Source: Desulforamulus hydrothermalis Lam5 = DSM 18033
GTDB lineage: Bacteria; Bacillota; Desulfotomaculia; Desulfotomaculales; Desulfotomaculaceae
DNA length: 64,000 nucleotides
Direction: 5' to 3'
Assembly: GCF_000315365.1 (NCBI RefSeq)
Contig: NZ_CAOS01000013.1
Location: 124,001 to 188,000, forward strand
In this document: piece by piece, positions 45,214 to 52,434 of the stretch
How positions within the stretch are numbered: position 1 is the stretch's first letter
How the letters are laid out: each line of letters opens with the position of its first letter
Position numbers and translations under genes: made by a program
The notes under the pieces: generated by a model
Seen by the model: the letters and a program-made list of their open reading frames with translations, nothing else
Databases searched by the model: none
Told to the model about the DNA's origin: nothing

Positions 45214-45801
45214 ATGGTCAACTATGTATGGCTGGGGATGATGGTTTTTGGTGTTCTGGTGGCCGCTGCCCAGGGCCGCATTGAAGTAGTTACCAGGGCT
45301 GCTCTGGAGGGAGCCCAGGTGGCCGTCAAAACATCTCTCAGCTTGATTGCTATTATAACCTTTTGGCTGGGCATGATGAAACTGGCGGAGGCAGCCGGCT
45401 TGGTAAGGGGGCTGGCCCGGCTGGTAAGGCCCCTGACGGGTTTTTTATTTCCCAGCGTACCTAAAGACCACCCGGCCATGGGTGCCATCGTCATGAATCT
45501 CAGTGCTAACATTTTGGGGCTGGGGAATGCTGCCACACCCATGGGGCTGATTGCCATGCAAGAGCTGCAAAAATTAAACCGGGGCCGGTCCACCGCTTCC
45601 GAAGCCATGTGCACTTTCTTAGCCCTCAATACCGGGTGCGTTACCCTTATACCCACAACCATTATTGGCATCAGGGTTTTTTACGGCAGCAGCAACCCTA
45701 CTGAAATAGTGGGCACCACCATTTTTGCCACCCTGTGCGGCATGACGGTAGCTGTTTTAGCGGACAGGATTCTGCGCAAGCTGTACCGGAACAGGTGGTG
45801 A
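45214..45801 (+). CDS. spmA: Spore maturation protein A
   Basis: A 195-residue membrane protein of the nucleoside-transporter-like SpmA family, with ITFWLGMMKLAEAAGL, MGAIVMNLSANILGLGNAAT and LNTGCVTLIPTTIIGIR. SpmA and SpmB are needed for full core dehydration of Bacillus spores. ATG start behind GGGGGG. 7 nt before spmB. Confidence 0.94.
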   Translation: MVNYVWLGMMVFGVLVAAAQGRIEVVTRAALEGAQVAVKTSLSLIAIITFWLGMMKLAEAAGLVRGLARLVRPLTGFLFPSVPKDHPAMGAIVMNLSANILGLGNAATPMGLIAMQELQKLNRGRSTASEAMCTFLALNTGCVTLIPTTIIGIRVFYGSSNPTEIVGTTIFATLCGMTVAVLADRILRKLYRNRW

Positions 45802-45808
45802 GAGATCG

Positions 45809-46339
45809 TTGTATGAAGTCATCAACCAAATTTCTCGCTGGGCCGTTCCGGTTATTCTGCTGCTGGTGCCCTTGGCAGCCTTTATAAGAAAAGTACCGGT
45901 ATTTGAAACATTTGTTGAGGGGGCGGAGGACGGGTTTGCCACTGCCGTTAAGACCATTCCTTATTTAACTGCTATGCTGGTGGCAGTGAGTGTGTTCCGA
46001 GCTTCCGGGGCCATGGAACTGTTGGCTGCCTGGCTGGCGCCTGTTTTAACGGTCAGCGGCCTGCCGGCGGACATCCTGCCCCATGCTTTGATGCGGCCGC
46101 TGTCAGGAGGTGCCGCCCTGGGCATTGCCACTGAAGTCATAAAAACCCACGGTCCTGACAGCTTTGTGGGGCGGCTGGTTTCTACCATGCAGGGCAGCAG
46201 CGATACTACCTTTTATATTCTTACCCTGTATTTCGGTTCGGTAGGTGTTCGCAAATACCGCTACGCAGTGGCATCCGGCCTGGCAGCGGACTTTACCACG
46301 TTGTTGGCATCTGTTTTCATTTGCAAGCTGATGTTTTAG
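45809..46339 (+). CDS. spmB: Spore maturation protein B
   Basis: A 176-residue membrane protein paired with SpmA. It has FVEGAEDGFATAVKTIPYL, LMRPLSGGAALGIATEV and MQGSSDTTFYILTLYFGSVG. TTG start. Forms a two-gene unit with spmA; rluB follows after 67 nt. Confidence 0.94.
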   Translation: MYEVINQISRWAVPVILLLVPLAAFIRKVPVFETFVEGAEDGFATAVKTIPYLTAMLVAVSVFRASGAMELLAAWLAPVLTVSGLPADILPHALMRPLSGGAALGIATEVIKTHGPDSFVGRLVSTMQGSSDTTFYILTLYFGSVGVRKYRYAVASGLAADFTTLLASVFICKLMF

Positions 46340-46406
46340 TTCTGACCGGCTCGGGAAAGCTATCCCTGACTAAATTTAACTATAGATAAGAAGGGACATG
46401 ACACAT

Positions 46407-47213
46407 ATGGAAGAAAGACTGCAAAAGGTATTGGCCAGAGCGGGAGTGGCTTCCCGGCGTCAGGCCGAGGAGCTGATTACCGGCGGTAAGGTGACAGTAA
46501 ACGGCAAGGTGGTCACCCAACTGGGTACCAAGGTTAATGCCGAAAAAGATAAAATTTTAGTTAATGGCAAACTGCTGCCGCCACCGGAAAAAAAGGTATA
46601 TTTTCTGTTGCACAAACCCCGGGGCTATGTTACCACCCTCAGCGATGAGCGGGGGCGTAAAACCGTTTTGGATTTGTTGCCGGATGTAGAAGAACGGGTC
46701 TATCCTGTGGGACGCTTGGATTATGATTCAGAGGGTTTGCTGCTGTTGACCAATGACGGAGAACTGGCCTACGCCCTGACTCACCCCCGGCACCAAGTGA
46801 AAAAAACTTACCTGGTACGGGTTGCCGGGGTGCCGGAACCGGAAAAGCTGCAGGCCATGGCCCGGGGACTGCAGCTGGCGGACGGGCTGACAGCACCTGC
46901 TGATGTAAAGCTGGTAGATATCCTAAACGGCCGGGCGCTGCTAAAAATCAGCATTCACGAGGGGCGCAACCGTCAGGTCAGGCGCATGTGCGAGCATATC
47001 GGATACCCGGTACTCCGGCTGCGCCGGGTTTGCATCGGCCCGTTGCAGCTGAAAGATTTAAAGCCGGGTCAGTACCGGCCTTTAACCCGGCAGGAGGTTA
47101 AAGAATTAAGGCAACTGGCAGGCTTAACCGTGCCTGAAGCAAAAGTAAAAGCTAAACAGGTTGCCGGACGGCCGGCGGCCCCGCGGAGGCCGCAGGCAAA
47201 AAATAAAAGGTAA
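46407..47213 (+). CDS. rluB: Ribosomal pseudouridine synthase RluB family
   Basis: A 268-residue enzyme with an N-terminal S4 domain (RLQKVLARAGVASRRQAEEL) and the RsuA/RluB catalytic motif YPVGRLDYDSEGLLLLTNDG, containing the catalytic Asp. The C-terminal tail is basic. It modifies large-subunit (or small-subunit) rRNA. The ATG at 46407 fits GAAGGGA better than the ATG at 46398. spmAB-rluB is a common gene order in Clostridia. Confidence 0.93.
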   Translation: MEERLQKVLARAGVASRRQAEELITGGKVTVNGKVVTQLGTKVNAEKDKILVNGKLLPPPEKKVYFLLHKPRGYVTTLSDERGRKTVLDLLPDVEERVYPVGRLDYDSEGLLLLTNDGELAYALTHPRHQVKKTYLVRVAGVPEPEKLQAMARGLQLADGLTAPADVKLVDILNGRALLKISIHEGRNRQVRRMCEHIGYPVLRLRRVCIGPLQLKDLKPGQYRPLTRQEVKELRQLAGLTVPEAKVKAKQVAGRPAAPRRPQAKNKR

Positions 47214-47231
47214 GCTGCAACAGCATAAATT

Positions 47232-47279
47232 ATCCCCCCTCAGGGCAATAATGTAATGACATCTTGCCAGAGGGGGGTT
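47232..47279 (+). promoter_or_regulatory. Hairpin that buries the ribosome binding site of the zinc-ribbon gene
   Basis: CCCCCCTC (47234-47241) pairs perfectly with GAGGGGGG (47270-47277), extended by GGCAA/TTGCC. The right arm is the ribosome binding site of the gene starting at 47285. There is no T-run, so it is a poor intrinsic terminator for rluB. It may control translation, or both roles may overlap. Confidence 0.6.
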
Positions 47280-47284
47280 ATTTA

Positions 47285-47524
47285 ATGCCTTACTGTAATG
47301 TTTGCGGCAATTGGGAAAGTTTGGCCAGCTCGCGGTTTCCTCCTGCCGCAGATACGGCTAACGGGCCGTCGTACGGTTTGCTGGGCAATTTTAATGAAGA
47401 AGGCTGCTTGCTCACTATGGAGTGTCAGGGGGCAAGTTTGGACGATGCCCAGGAAGCCTATGAACAACCGCAAATATACTTTGATACCTGTCCTTTTTGC
47501 GGCTCCCGGGACATCAGTTGGTAA
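47285..47524 (+). CDS. Small zinc-ribbon protein
   Basis: A 79-residue protein with two CxxC pairs, CNVCG at the N-terminus and CPFCG near the C-terminus, expected to bind one zinc. The central part (GLLGNFNEEGCLLTMECQGA) is not recognised. ATG 47285 lies just after the GAGGGGGG site, which is inside a hairpin. No function can be assigned. Confidence 0.7.
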   Translation: MPYCNVCGNWESLASSRFPPAADTANGPSYGLLGNFNEEGCLLTMECQGASLDDAQEAYEQPQIYFDTCPFCGSRDISW

Positions 47525-47591
47525 TCCTTAGCAGGATTTTGCCTCGCCTGAATCGAATGATTGAGAGGAAGTTTGGCGAGGAGGGTTTCCT

Positions 47592-48050
47592 TTGAACATA
47601 CAAAACGAAGATTTGCTGCATCGGCCCCTCAGGGTGAAGGTTCGCATGGATTTTAAAGGCGTCGGGAAACCGGGACGTTTTTTATTCGGGGGAAAACCCA
47701 GCGACAAAGCTGCTGAGGATTTGCGGGAACAGCAGGTGGCTGTTTTTCGCAATGTGCCAATTCAGGGTATCCAGGTGGAAGATATAGATATGAGTGCGGA
47801 AGTTTATACTGTGGTGGATGAAGTCTCAAACCACGAAGTGGCTTATGCCCCGGTGACTTTGCAACTGCGGGCGGAAACACTGGAAGACGTGGTGAGGTTT
47901 ATTGCCCGGGATGATTTTCGCAAGATAGAAATCATTGACCCGCCTAACCTGGCCCTTACCAAATATGATGTGGAAAGACTGTTGTTCAGGGTAGCCGAAG
48001 AAATGAGAATATATCGTGCTTTGTTAGAAAGAAAATATAACAGCCGATAA
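47592..48050 (+). CDS. Conserved-looking protein of unknown function
   Basis: A 152-residue protein, TTG start behind GAGGAGGG. The composition is that of a soluble alpha/beta protein. A segment KPGRFLFGGKPSDKAAEDLR near the N-terminus and a helical C-terminus (YDVERLLFRVAEEMRIYRAL) stand out. I do not recognise a family. Lies between the zinc-ribbon gene and a membrane-anchored protein, same strand. Confidence 0.65.
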   Translation: MNIQNEDLLHRPLRVKVRMDFKGVGKPGRFLFGGKPSDKAAEDLREQQVAVFRNVPIQGIQVEDIDMSAEVYTVVDEVSNHEVAYAPVTLQLRAETLEDVVRFIARDDFRKIEIIDPPNLALTKYDVERLLFRVAEEMRIYRALLERKYNSR

Positions 48051-48105
48051 CCCCACATAAAATAAATTGCCGCCGCATATACAATAATTGGTAGGAGGCG
48101 GTGGT

Positions 48106-48570
48106 ATGCAAGTAAAAAATAAACTGCGGTACAGCGCTAAAGCAGTTTCCCGTTACCTGTTAATGCCGGTTGCTATACCCGTTGTTATTTTACTGTATTA
48201 TCATATATGTTTAGCACCGTTCCCTGCTGACCGGCTGATCAACCAGGTGGGGTCGGATGCCCAGACAGTAATGCAGCCGGCTGCAGTGGCGGAGCATGTG
48301 TTAATCTTGCAACTAATAAATTTTTCCACTCTGCCCAAGGCGAAGGTGCTGGTTAACGGCCAGGTGAAGGGAGATTTCAGCCACCCCTATGTAACCGTTG
48401 CCGTCTGCCAGGGAGATTGTGTGGAGGTTGATACTACCTTTTATGATCATTTAGTCACCATAAAGGTGCTGGACAGCACCAGGCAGGTTATGTCACCTGC
48501 CAAAGGAGCGGAATTTACCGGGCGAAAAACGGTAATTGCACTGGGGCATGTGAAGCTGGCCGGCAGGTAG
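48106..48570 (+). CDS. Membrane-anchored protein of unknown function
   Basis: A 154-residue protein with one N-terminal membrane helix (LLMPVAIPVVILLYYHICLA) and an extracytoplasmic domain rich in beta strands (AKVLVNGQVKGDFSHPYVTV, VEVDTTFYDHLVTIKVL). The ATG at 48106 lies behind TAGGAGG. Not recognised; the fold looks like a small surface beta domain. Confidence 0.65.
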   Translation: MQVKNKLRYSAKAVSRYLLMPVAIPVVILLYYHICLAPFPADRLINQVGSDAQTVMQPAAVAEHVLILQLINFSTLPKAKVLVNGQVKGDFSHPYVTVAVCQGDCVEVDTTFYDHLVTIKVLDSTRQVMSPAKGAEFTGRKTVIALGHVKLAGR

Positions 48571-48577
48571 CGGGACG

Positions 48578-48606
48578 TTGCATTTGCCCACAAGCTGTAA
48601 TATAAT
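48578..48606 (+). promoter_or_regulatory. Sigma-A promoter of the hutP-family gene
   Basis: TTGCAT (48578-48583), 17 nt, TATAAT (48601-48606). The -10 is perfect and the -35 has four of six consensus bases. It gives a leader of about 60 nt before the hutP-like start at 48675, with a terminator-like hairpin inside it. Confidence 0.7.
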
Positions 48607-48639
48607 CTAGGCAACCCACAGGGGAATAAGGCTGTTTAT

Positions 48640-48662
48640 ACACCTGAGGGTGTTATTTTTTT
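48640..48662 (+). terminator. Terminator-like hairpin in the hutP-family leader
   Basis: ACACC (48640-48644), loop TGAG, GGTGT (48649-48653), then TATTTTTTT. It lies between the promoter and the start codon at 48675. The stem is short. ACACC could instead pair with GGTGT at 48666-48670, over the ribosome binding site. An attenuator controlled by the encoded HutP-like protein is possible. Confidence 0.5.
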
Positions 48663-48674
48663 GGGGGTGTTTGT

Positions 48675-49097
48675 TTGGTTTATCAAGGAAGCAGGAAGAT
48701 AGCCAGGGTTGCTATTGAAATGGCCATGACAGAAAGCCGTGAGCAGGAGAAAGAATATAAAATGAAATTTCTCAATGAAGGCATTCGCACTGCTGCGGTG
48801 GATTATGGCGGTGATTTTATCTCTTCTGTTAACCGTATCATTGAACGGGCGGTGGTGGCGGCCAAAAGAGAAGGGGTTATTAAAGAAATCCATGCGGACG
48901 AAGGTGCCGTGGCGGGTGCCACCAGAGAAGCTCTTTCGATGATTATGCCCAAGGCGGTAGGTTTAAATGTCGGGGGCAAAATCGGCATTGCCCGGCAGGC
49001 TGACCATATCAGTGTGGCTGTATTTTTTGGTGTCGGCCTGCTGCATCTTGATGAAGTGGCCATTGGCTTAGGTCACCGGGCTGTTTCAAGCGATTAA
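48675..49097 (+). CDS. HutP family RNA-binding antiterminator-like protein
   Basis: A 140-residue HutP-family protein. The N-terminus (SRKIARVAIEMAM), the C-terminal VAVFFGVGLLHLDEVAIG and GLGHRAVS match the family. B. subtilis HutP binds Mg and histidine through His73, His77 and His138; His73 and His134 here could be equivalents, while position 77 is not His. HutP opens a terminator upstream of the hut operon; no hut genes are nearby. TTG start behind GGGGGTG. Confidence 0.85.
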   Translation: MVYQGSRKIARVAIEMAMTESREQEKEYKMKFLNEGIRTAAVDYGGDFISSVNRIIERAVVAAKREGVIKEIHADEGAVAGATREALSMIMPKAVGLNVGGKIGIARQADHISVAVFFGVGLLHLDEVAIGLGHRAVSSD

Positions 49098-49113
49098 CAA
49101 GGAGGTTGGCAGG

Positions 49114-49482
49114 ATGGCTGGTTTTGTCAGGGGCATCAGAGGAGCCGTTACGGTAGAACGGAACGTGAGCCAGGAAATTATTGAAGCAACCCAGGAACTC
49201 ATAAAGGCCATTGTTGAGCGCAATCAAATAACCGTTGAGGATATTGGCAGTATATTTTTCACAGTAACGCCTGATTTAAACAGCGAATTTCCCGCCAAAG
49301 CAGTAAGGGCCATGGGCTGGCATTATGTACCTTTACTGTGTGCCCAGGAAATAAACGTAGCCGGCTCTTTACCCCGCTGCATCAGGGTGCTGGTGCATGT
49401 AAATACCGGTAAGTCACAGCAAGAAATGGTCCATGTGTACCTGCGGGAAGCAGCTCATCTTAGACCGGATCTTATTAAATAA
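49114..49482 (+). CDS. aroH: Chorismate mutase, AroH type
   Basis: A 122-residue monofunctional chorismate mutase of the B. subtilis AroH fold. It shows GFVRGIRGAVTVERN at the N-terminus, the central DIGSIFFTVTPDLNSEFPAK, and PRCIRVLVHV, which includes an active-site Arg. It makes prephenate, the substrate of TyrA encoded at 53488. ATG behind AAGGAGG. 16 nt after the hutP-like gene. Confidence 0.94.
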   Translation: MAGFVRGIRGAVTVERNVSQEIIEATQELIKAIVERNQITVEDIGSIFFTVTPDLNSEFPAKAVRAMGWHYVPLLCAQEINVAGSLPRCIRVLVHVNTGKSQQEMVHVYLREAAHLRPDLIK

Positions 49483-49489
49483 AAAGCAG

Positions 49490-49522
49490 CAGGCCGGGGG
49501 CGGTCTTACCCCCGGCCTGTTG
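49490..49522. terminator. Bidirectional terminator between aroH and the YjcZ-like gene
   Basis: CAGGCCGGGGG (49490-49500) and CCCCCGGCCTG (49509-49519) form an 11-bp stem. On the minus strand it is followed by CTGCTTTTTATTT, a good terminator for the YjcZ-like gene; the plus-strand side has fewer T. Confidence 0.8.
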
Positions 49523-49527
49523 GCATG

Positions 49528-49638
49528 CTATTTCTCTACGTTATGTCCATAGAAACCCGGGCTGAAGAACAACAAAATAAGAATTAAGAACAGAATAAAG
49601 GAGAAATTGCTGCCATAACCGCCGTAGCCGTATCCCAT
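49528..49638 (-). CDS. YjcZ-like small sporulation protein
   Basis: A 36-residue protein: Gly/Tyr-rich start (MGYGYGGYGSN) and one hydrophobic helix (FSFILFLILILLFF), followed by SPGFYGHNVEK. This is the layout of the YjcZ family of tiny sporulation proteins in Bacilli and Clostridia. AAGGAGG lies 7 nt before the ATG. A close paralogue follows upstream at 49729-49830. Function unknown, membrane or coat location inferred. Confidence 0.82.
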   Translation of the reverse strand: MGYGYGGYGSNFSFILFLILILLFFSPGFYGHNVEK

Positions 49639-49728
49639 AATATGACCTCCTTGCGTCTTTTGTTTTCCCCACTCCATATTATGGCAATAAATTTGCGAAT
49701 GTTACTATGTTGAGACCGTTGTTAAGCA

Positions 49729-49830
49729 TTATTTTTCAACATTGTAGCCGTAGAACCCCTGGCCGAAGAGTAACAGGATGAGAATCAGGAATACGATAAA
49801 ACTCCAGTTACCATAACCATAGCCGCTCAT
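49729..49830 (-). CDS. YjcZ-like small sporulation protein, second copy
   Basis: A 33-residue paralogue of the neighbouring gene: MSGYGYGNW start, helix WSFIVFLILILLLF, tail GQGFYGYNVEK. The ribosome binding site GGGAGGC precedes the ATG. The two share the hydrophobic core and the ending NVEK, which suggests tandem duplication with divergence of the Gly/Tyr part. Confidence 0.8.
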   Translation of the reverse strand: MSGYGYGNWSFIVFLILILLLFGQGFYGYNVEK

Positions 49831-50021
49831 CGTAACGCCTCCCTTAATAGTTTTTGGGTTGCTACCCTGCTAACATAATAAGAAAATGCCTGCAAAAATG
49901 TTACACTCCGGGGCATAATTCTTAACAAATGATAAGATTTATCTTTTGACAGCCAGCTGAGCAGGAAAGACACCAAAAACAGCGAAAATATATGGCAAGA
50001 CCAGACACGGAGGGTTAAACC

Positions 50022-50849
50022 TTGTCTTCAGATAGATTAGTGAGCAGAAAGAACCGGCAAGCGGATACGGTCGTTAAGGTAGGCCCGGCTGCCTTTGGCG
50101 GCGGCAATTTTTCTGTGGTGGCGGGTCCCTGTGCGGTAGAAAACCGGGATGAACTGATCCAGTTGGCCTTGCAATTAAAGGCAAGCGGGGTGCAGATGCT
50201 GCGGGGAGGGGTATTTAAGCCGCGCACATCCCCCTATTCCTTCCAGGGCCTGGGCCGGGAGGGCCTGCAATTCCTGGCCGAGGCCAGGGCAGCAGCCCGG
50301 CTGCCGGTGGTTACAGAGGTGCTGGATGTGCGGGATTTAGACCTGGTGCTGCAGTATGCAGATATGATTCAAATTGGCAGCCGTAACATGCAAAACTTCG
50401 GACTGCTGCGAGAAGTGGGCCGGGTAAAGCATCCGGTCTTGCTGAAAAGAGGTTTGTCCGCCACAATTGAAGAATGGTTGCTGGCGGCGGAGTATATCCT
50501 GGCAGAAGGAAACCATCAGGTGGTATTATGTGAAAGGGGTATCCGCACCTTTGAAACCGCCACCCGCAACACCCTTGACATCAGTGCCATCCCCCTGGTG
50601 AAACAGCTGAGCCACCTGCCGGTGATGGCAGACCCCAGCCATGCTACCGGCAGAAGGGATTTGGTTGTGCCGGTGGCCAGGGCGGCAGTGCTGGCGGGGG
50701 CGGACGGTTTGCTGCTGGAAGTTCACCCGGCGCCGGAAAGGGCCCTTTCAGACGGGGCACAGTCTTTACAGCCGCAGCAGTTGGCCTCATTTATGAATGG
50801 TTTGCCCTACTTGCTGCAGGCCAGAGAAAAATGTCAGGCTGCAATATAA
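50022..50849 (+). CDS. aroF: 3-deoxy-7-phosphoheptulonate synthase, short form
   Basis: A 275-residue type I-beta DAHP synthase, the first step of aromatic biosynthesis. Motifs: [46 protein letters not shown] and MADPSHATG. It lacks the N-terminal ferredoxin-like domain found in the second DAHP synthase at 52435; only about 30 unrelated residues precede the barrel. TTG start behind ACGGAGGG. It may be insensitive to the feedback control acting on its longer paralogue; this is inference. Confidence 0.92.
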   Translation: MSSDRLVSRKNRQADTVVKVGPAAFGGGNFSVVAGPCAVENRDELIQLALQLKASGVQMLRGGVFKPRTSPYSFQGLGREGLQFLAEARAAARLPVVTEVLDVRDLDLVLQYADMIQIGSRNMQNFGLLREVGRVKHPVLLKRGLSATIEEWLLAAEYILAEGNHQVVLCERGIRTFETATRNTLDISAIPLVKQLSHLPVMADPSHATGRRDLVVPVARAAVLAGADGLLLEVHPAPERALSDGAQSLQPQQLASFMNGLPYLLQAREKCQAAI

Positions 50850-50903
50850 CCTCTTGGTCAACCGTTGATCAACACCGCTTTGTACATTGTTGAGCCAATA
50901 AAG

Positions 50904-50930
50904 AGCCGGCACCCACGGTGCCGGCTGTTT
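50904..50930. terminator. Terminator between convergent aroF and aminotransferase genes
   Basis: AGCCGGCACC (50904-50913) and GGTGCCGGCT (50917-50926), three-base loop, followed by GTTTAA. It lies between two convergent genes. Confidence 0.75.
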
Positions 50931-50935
50931 AACTG

Positions 50936-52126
50936 TTATGACGGCATACCCAGCTCCCGGGCCAGGGCTGTCCAGGCGGGCAGGGACCGTTTAATTATTT
51001 CCATGTCAATGCAGTAGGCCAGCCGGAAGTAGCCCGGTGCACCAAAGCCGCCGCCGGGAACGACCAGTATATTATGCTTGAGTGCTTGGCGGCAAAACTC
51101 AATGTCATCCGGCAGGGGGGATTTGGGGAACAGATAAAAGGCCCCTTGGGGTTGCACCATCTGAAAGCCGAGAGAAGTCAGGTGATGATAAAGCAGGTCT
51201 CGCTTGGCCTGGTACTCGGCAACATCCACTGATACTCGCTGCAAGCCGGTTACCAAACGCTGCATCAGAGCGGGTGCGTTGACAAACCCCAGGGTGCGGT
51301 TGCAAAACACCAGACCTTCCACCAGTGTATCCGCACCCTCAATGCGCGGGCTGACAGCAATATAACCGATGCGTTCCCCGGGTAAAGCCAAGTCCTTACT
51401 GTGAGAAGTAACCATTACGGCGTTGGTAATGTATTTAAAAACCGAAGGCACCTGAACCCCGTCGTAAACGATTTTGGCATAGGGCTCGTCCGAAATCACA
51501 AAAATCTCCCGTCCGGTTTCCCGGGACTTTTCTTCAACCAGCTGTCCCAGTTGAGCCAGCACTGCCGCCGGGTAGACAACGCCGGTGGGATTATTGGGCG
51601 AGTTAATAATAACGGCCCTGGTTTTGTCAGTGATGGCGGCCCGCAGGGCGGGTAAGTCAGGCAGGAAATCCGCACCGGCGGGTACTACCTTGAGGACGCC
51701 GCCGTGATTATCCACATAAAATCCGTATTCTACGAAATAGGGCGAAATGGCAATTACTTCTTCGCCCGGGTTTAAGATGGCTTTAAACACCACGTTCAAA
51801 CCGCCGCCCGCTCCCACGGTCATAACGATATGCCGGGCCGCAAAGGGCAATCCGGATTGTTCGGCCAATACTTCAGCTACCGCAGAACGGGTTTCCGGGT
51901 AGCCGGCATTGCTCATATAACGGTGCATACCCGGTTCCGGGTGAAGGGCCAATTTTTTCAATTCCTCACGAAACTGCGGCGGCGGTTCCACCGATGGGTT
52001 GCCCAGGGTAAAGTCAAACACCTGATCAGCCCCGTGAATTTTTCTCAAACGATCCCCTTCCTCAAACATTTTGCGAATCCAGGAGGCCCGGTTTAAAAAA
52101 GAAGCCACTTTATCTGACAGTACCAT
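50936..52126 (-). CDS. PLP-dependent aminotransferase (class I/II, AspC family)
   Basis: A 396-residue fold-type I aminotransferase. It shows TVGAGGGLNVVFKAIL, INSPNNPTGVVYP, VISDEPYAKIVYDG and the PLP-lysine motif SHSKDLALPGERIGYI. Location among aro genes suggests a role in phenylalanine/tyrosine or aspartate transamination; specificity cannot be read from sequence. The ATG at 52126 was chosen because AAAGGAG would overlap the GTG at 52138. Confidence 0.9.
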   Translation of the reverse strand: MVLSDKVASFLNRASWIRKMFEEGDRLRKIHGADQVFDFTLGNPSVEPPPQFREELKKLALHPEPGMHRYMSNAGYPETRSAVAEVLAEQSGLPFAARHIVMTVGAGGGLNVVFKAILNPGEEVIAISPYFVEYGFYVDNHGGVLKVVPAGADFLPDLPALRAAITDKTRAVIINSPNNPTGVVYPAAVLAQLGQLVEEKSRETGREIFVISDEPYAKIVYDGVQVPSVFKYITNAVMVTSHSKDLALPGERIGYIAVSPRIEGADTLVEGLVFCNRTLGFVNAPALMQRLVTGLQRVSVDVAEYQAKRDLLYHHLTSLGFQMVQPQGAFYLFPKSPLPDDIEFCRQALKHNILVVPGGGFGAPGYFRLAYCIDMEIIKRSLPAWTALARELGMPS

Positions 52127-52227
52127 TTTGTATACCACTCCTTTCGGCCGCTTGGCCGTTTGTCAACACCATTAAAAAGTAAAGTTATCAAAAGCATACC
52201 ATTAAGTGACATTTTTTTTCAAGAGAA

Positions 52228-52256
52228 TTGCCAGGTTTCCTCATAAATGATAAGAT
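52228..52256 (+). promoter_or_regulatory. Sigma-A-like promoter of the aro operon
   Basis: TTGCCA (52228-52233), 17 nt, TAAGAT (52251-52256). It would give a leader of about 170 nt before aroF at 52435, containing a tiny ORF and a terminator. Confidence 0.5.
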
Positions 52257-52308
52257 AAAGTTTGTAGAACGGTATTTTCCATGAAGGACGGTAGAACGGT
52301 TAGGAGGG

Positions 52309-52326
52309 ATGGTTATGTCAAATTGA
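52309..52326 (+). other. Possible five-codon leader ORF
   Basis: ATG GTT ATG TCA AAT TGA (MVMSN) follows TAGGAGGG closely, and an ATG at 52315 is better spaced. It ends 9 nt before the leader hairpin. It has no Trp, Phe or Tyr codons, so it is not a classical attenuation peptide. It may be only a chance ORF. Confidence 0.25.
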
Positions 52327-52335
52327 TGTCGCCGG

Positions 52336-52361
52336 CACTCTTAATTAAGGAGTGTTTTTTT
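52336..52361 (+). terminator. Intrinsic terminator inside the aro leader
   Basis: CACTCTT (52336-52342) pairs with AGGAGTG-side bases (52348-52354), followed by seven T (52355-52361). It lies between a promoter-like sequence and aroF, so it could act as an attenuator of the aro-tyrA-aroA operon. No T-box consensus was seen. Confidence 0.65.
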
Positions 52362-52434
52362 ATTATTTGCCAGGTCAGGTTATATTAAGGACGGCAGTGC
52401 CCTGTACAAATAAGGGGCGGAAGGAGGAGTTGCC

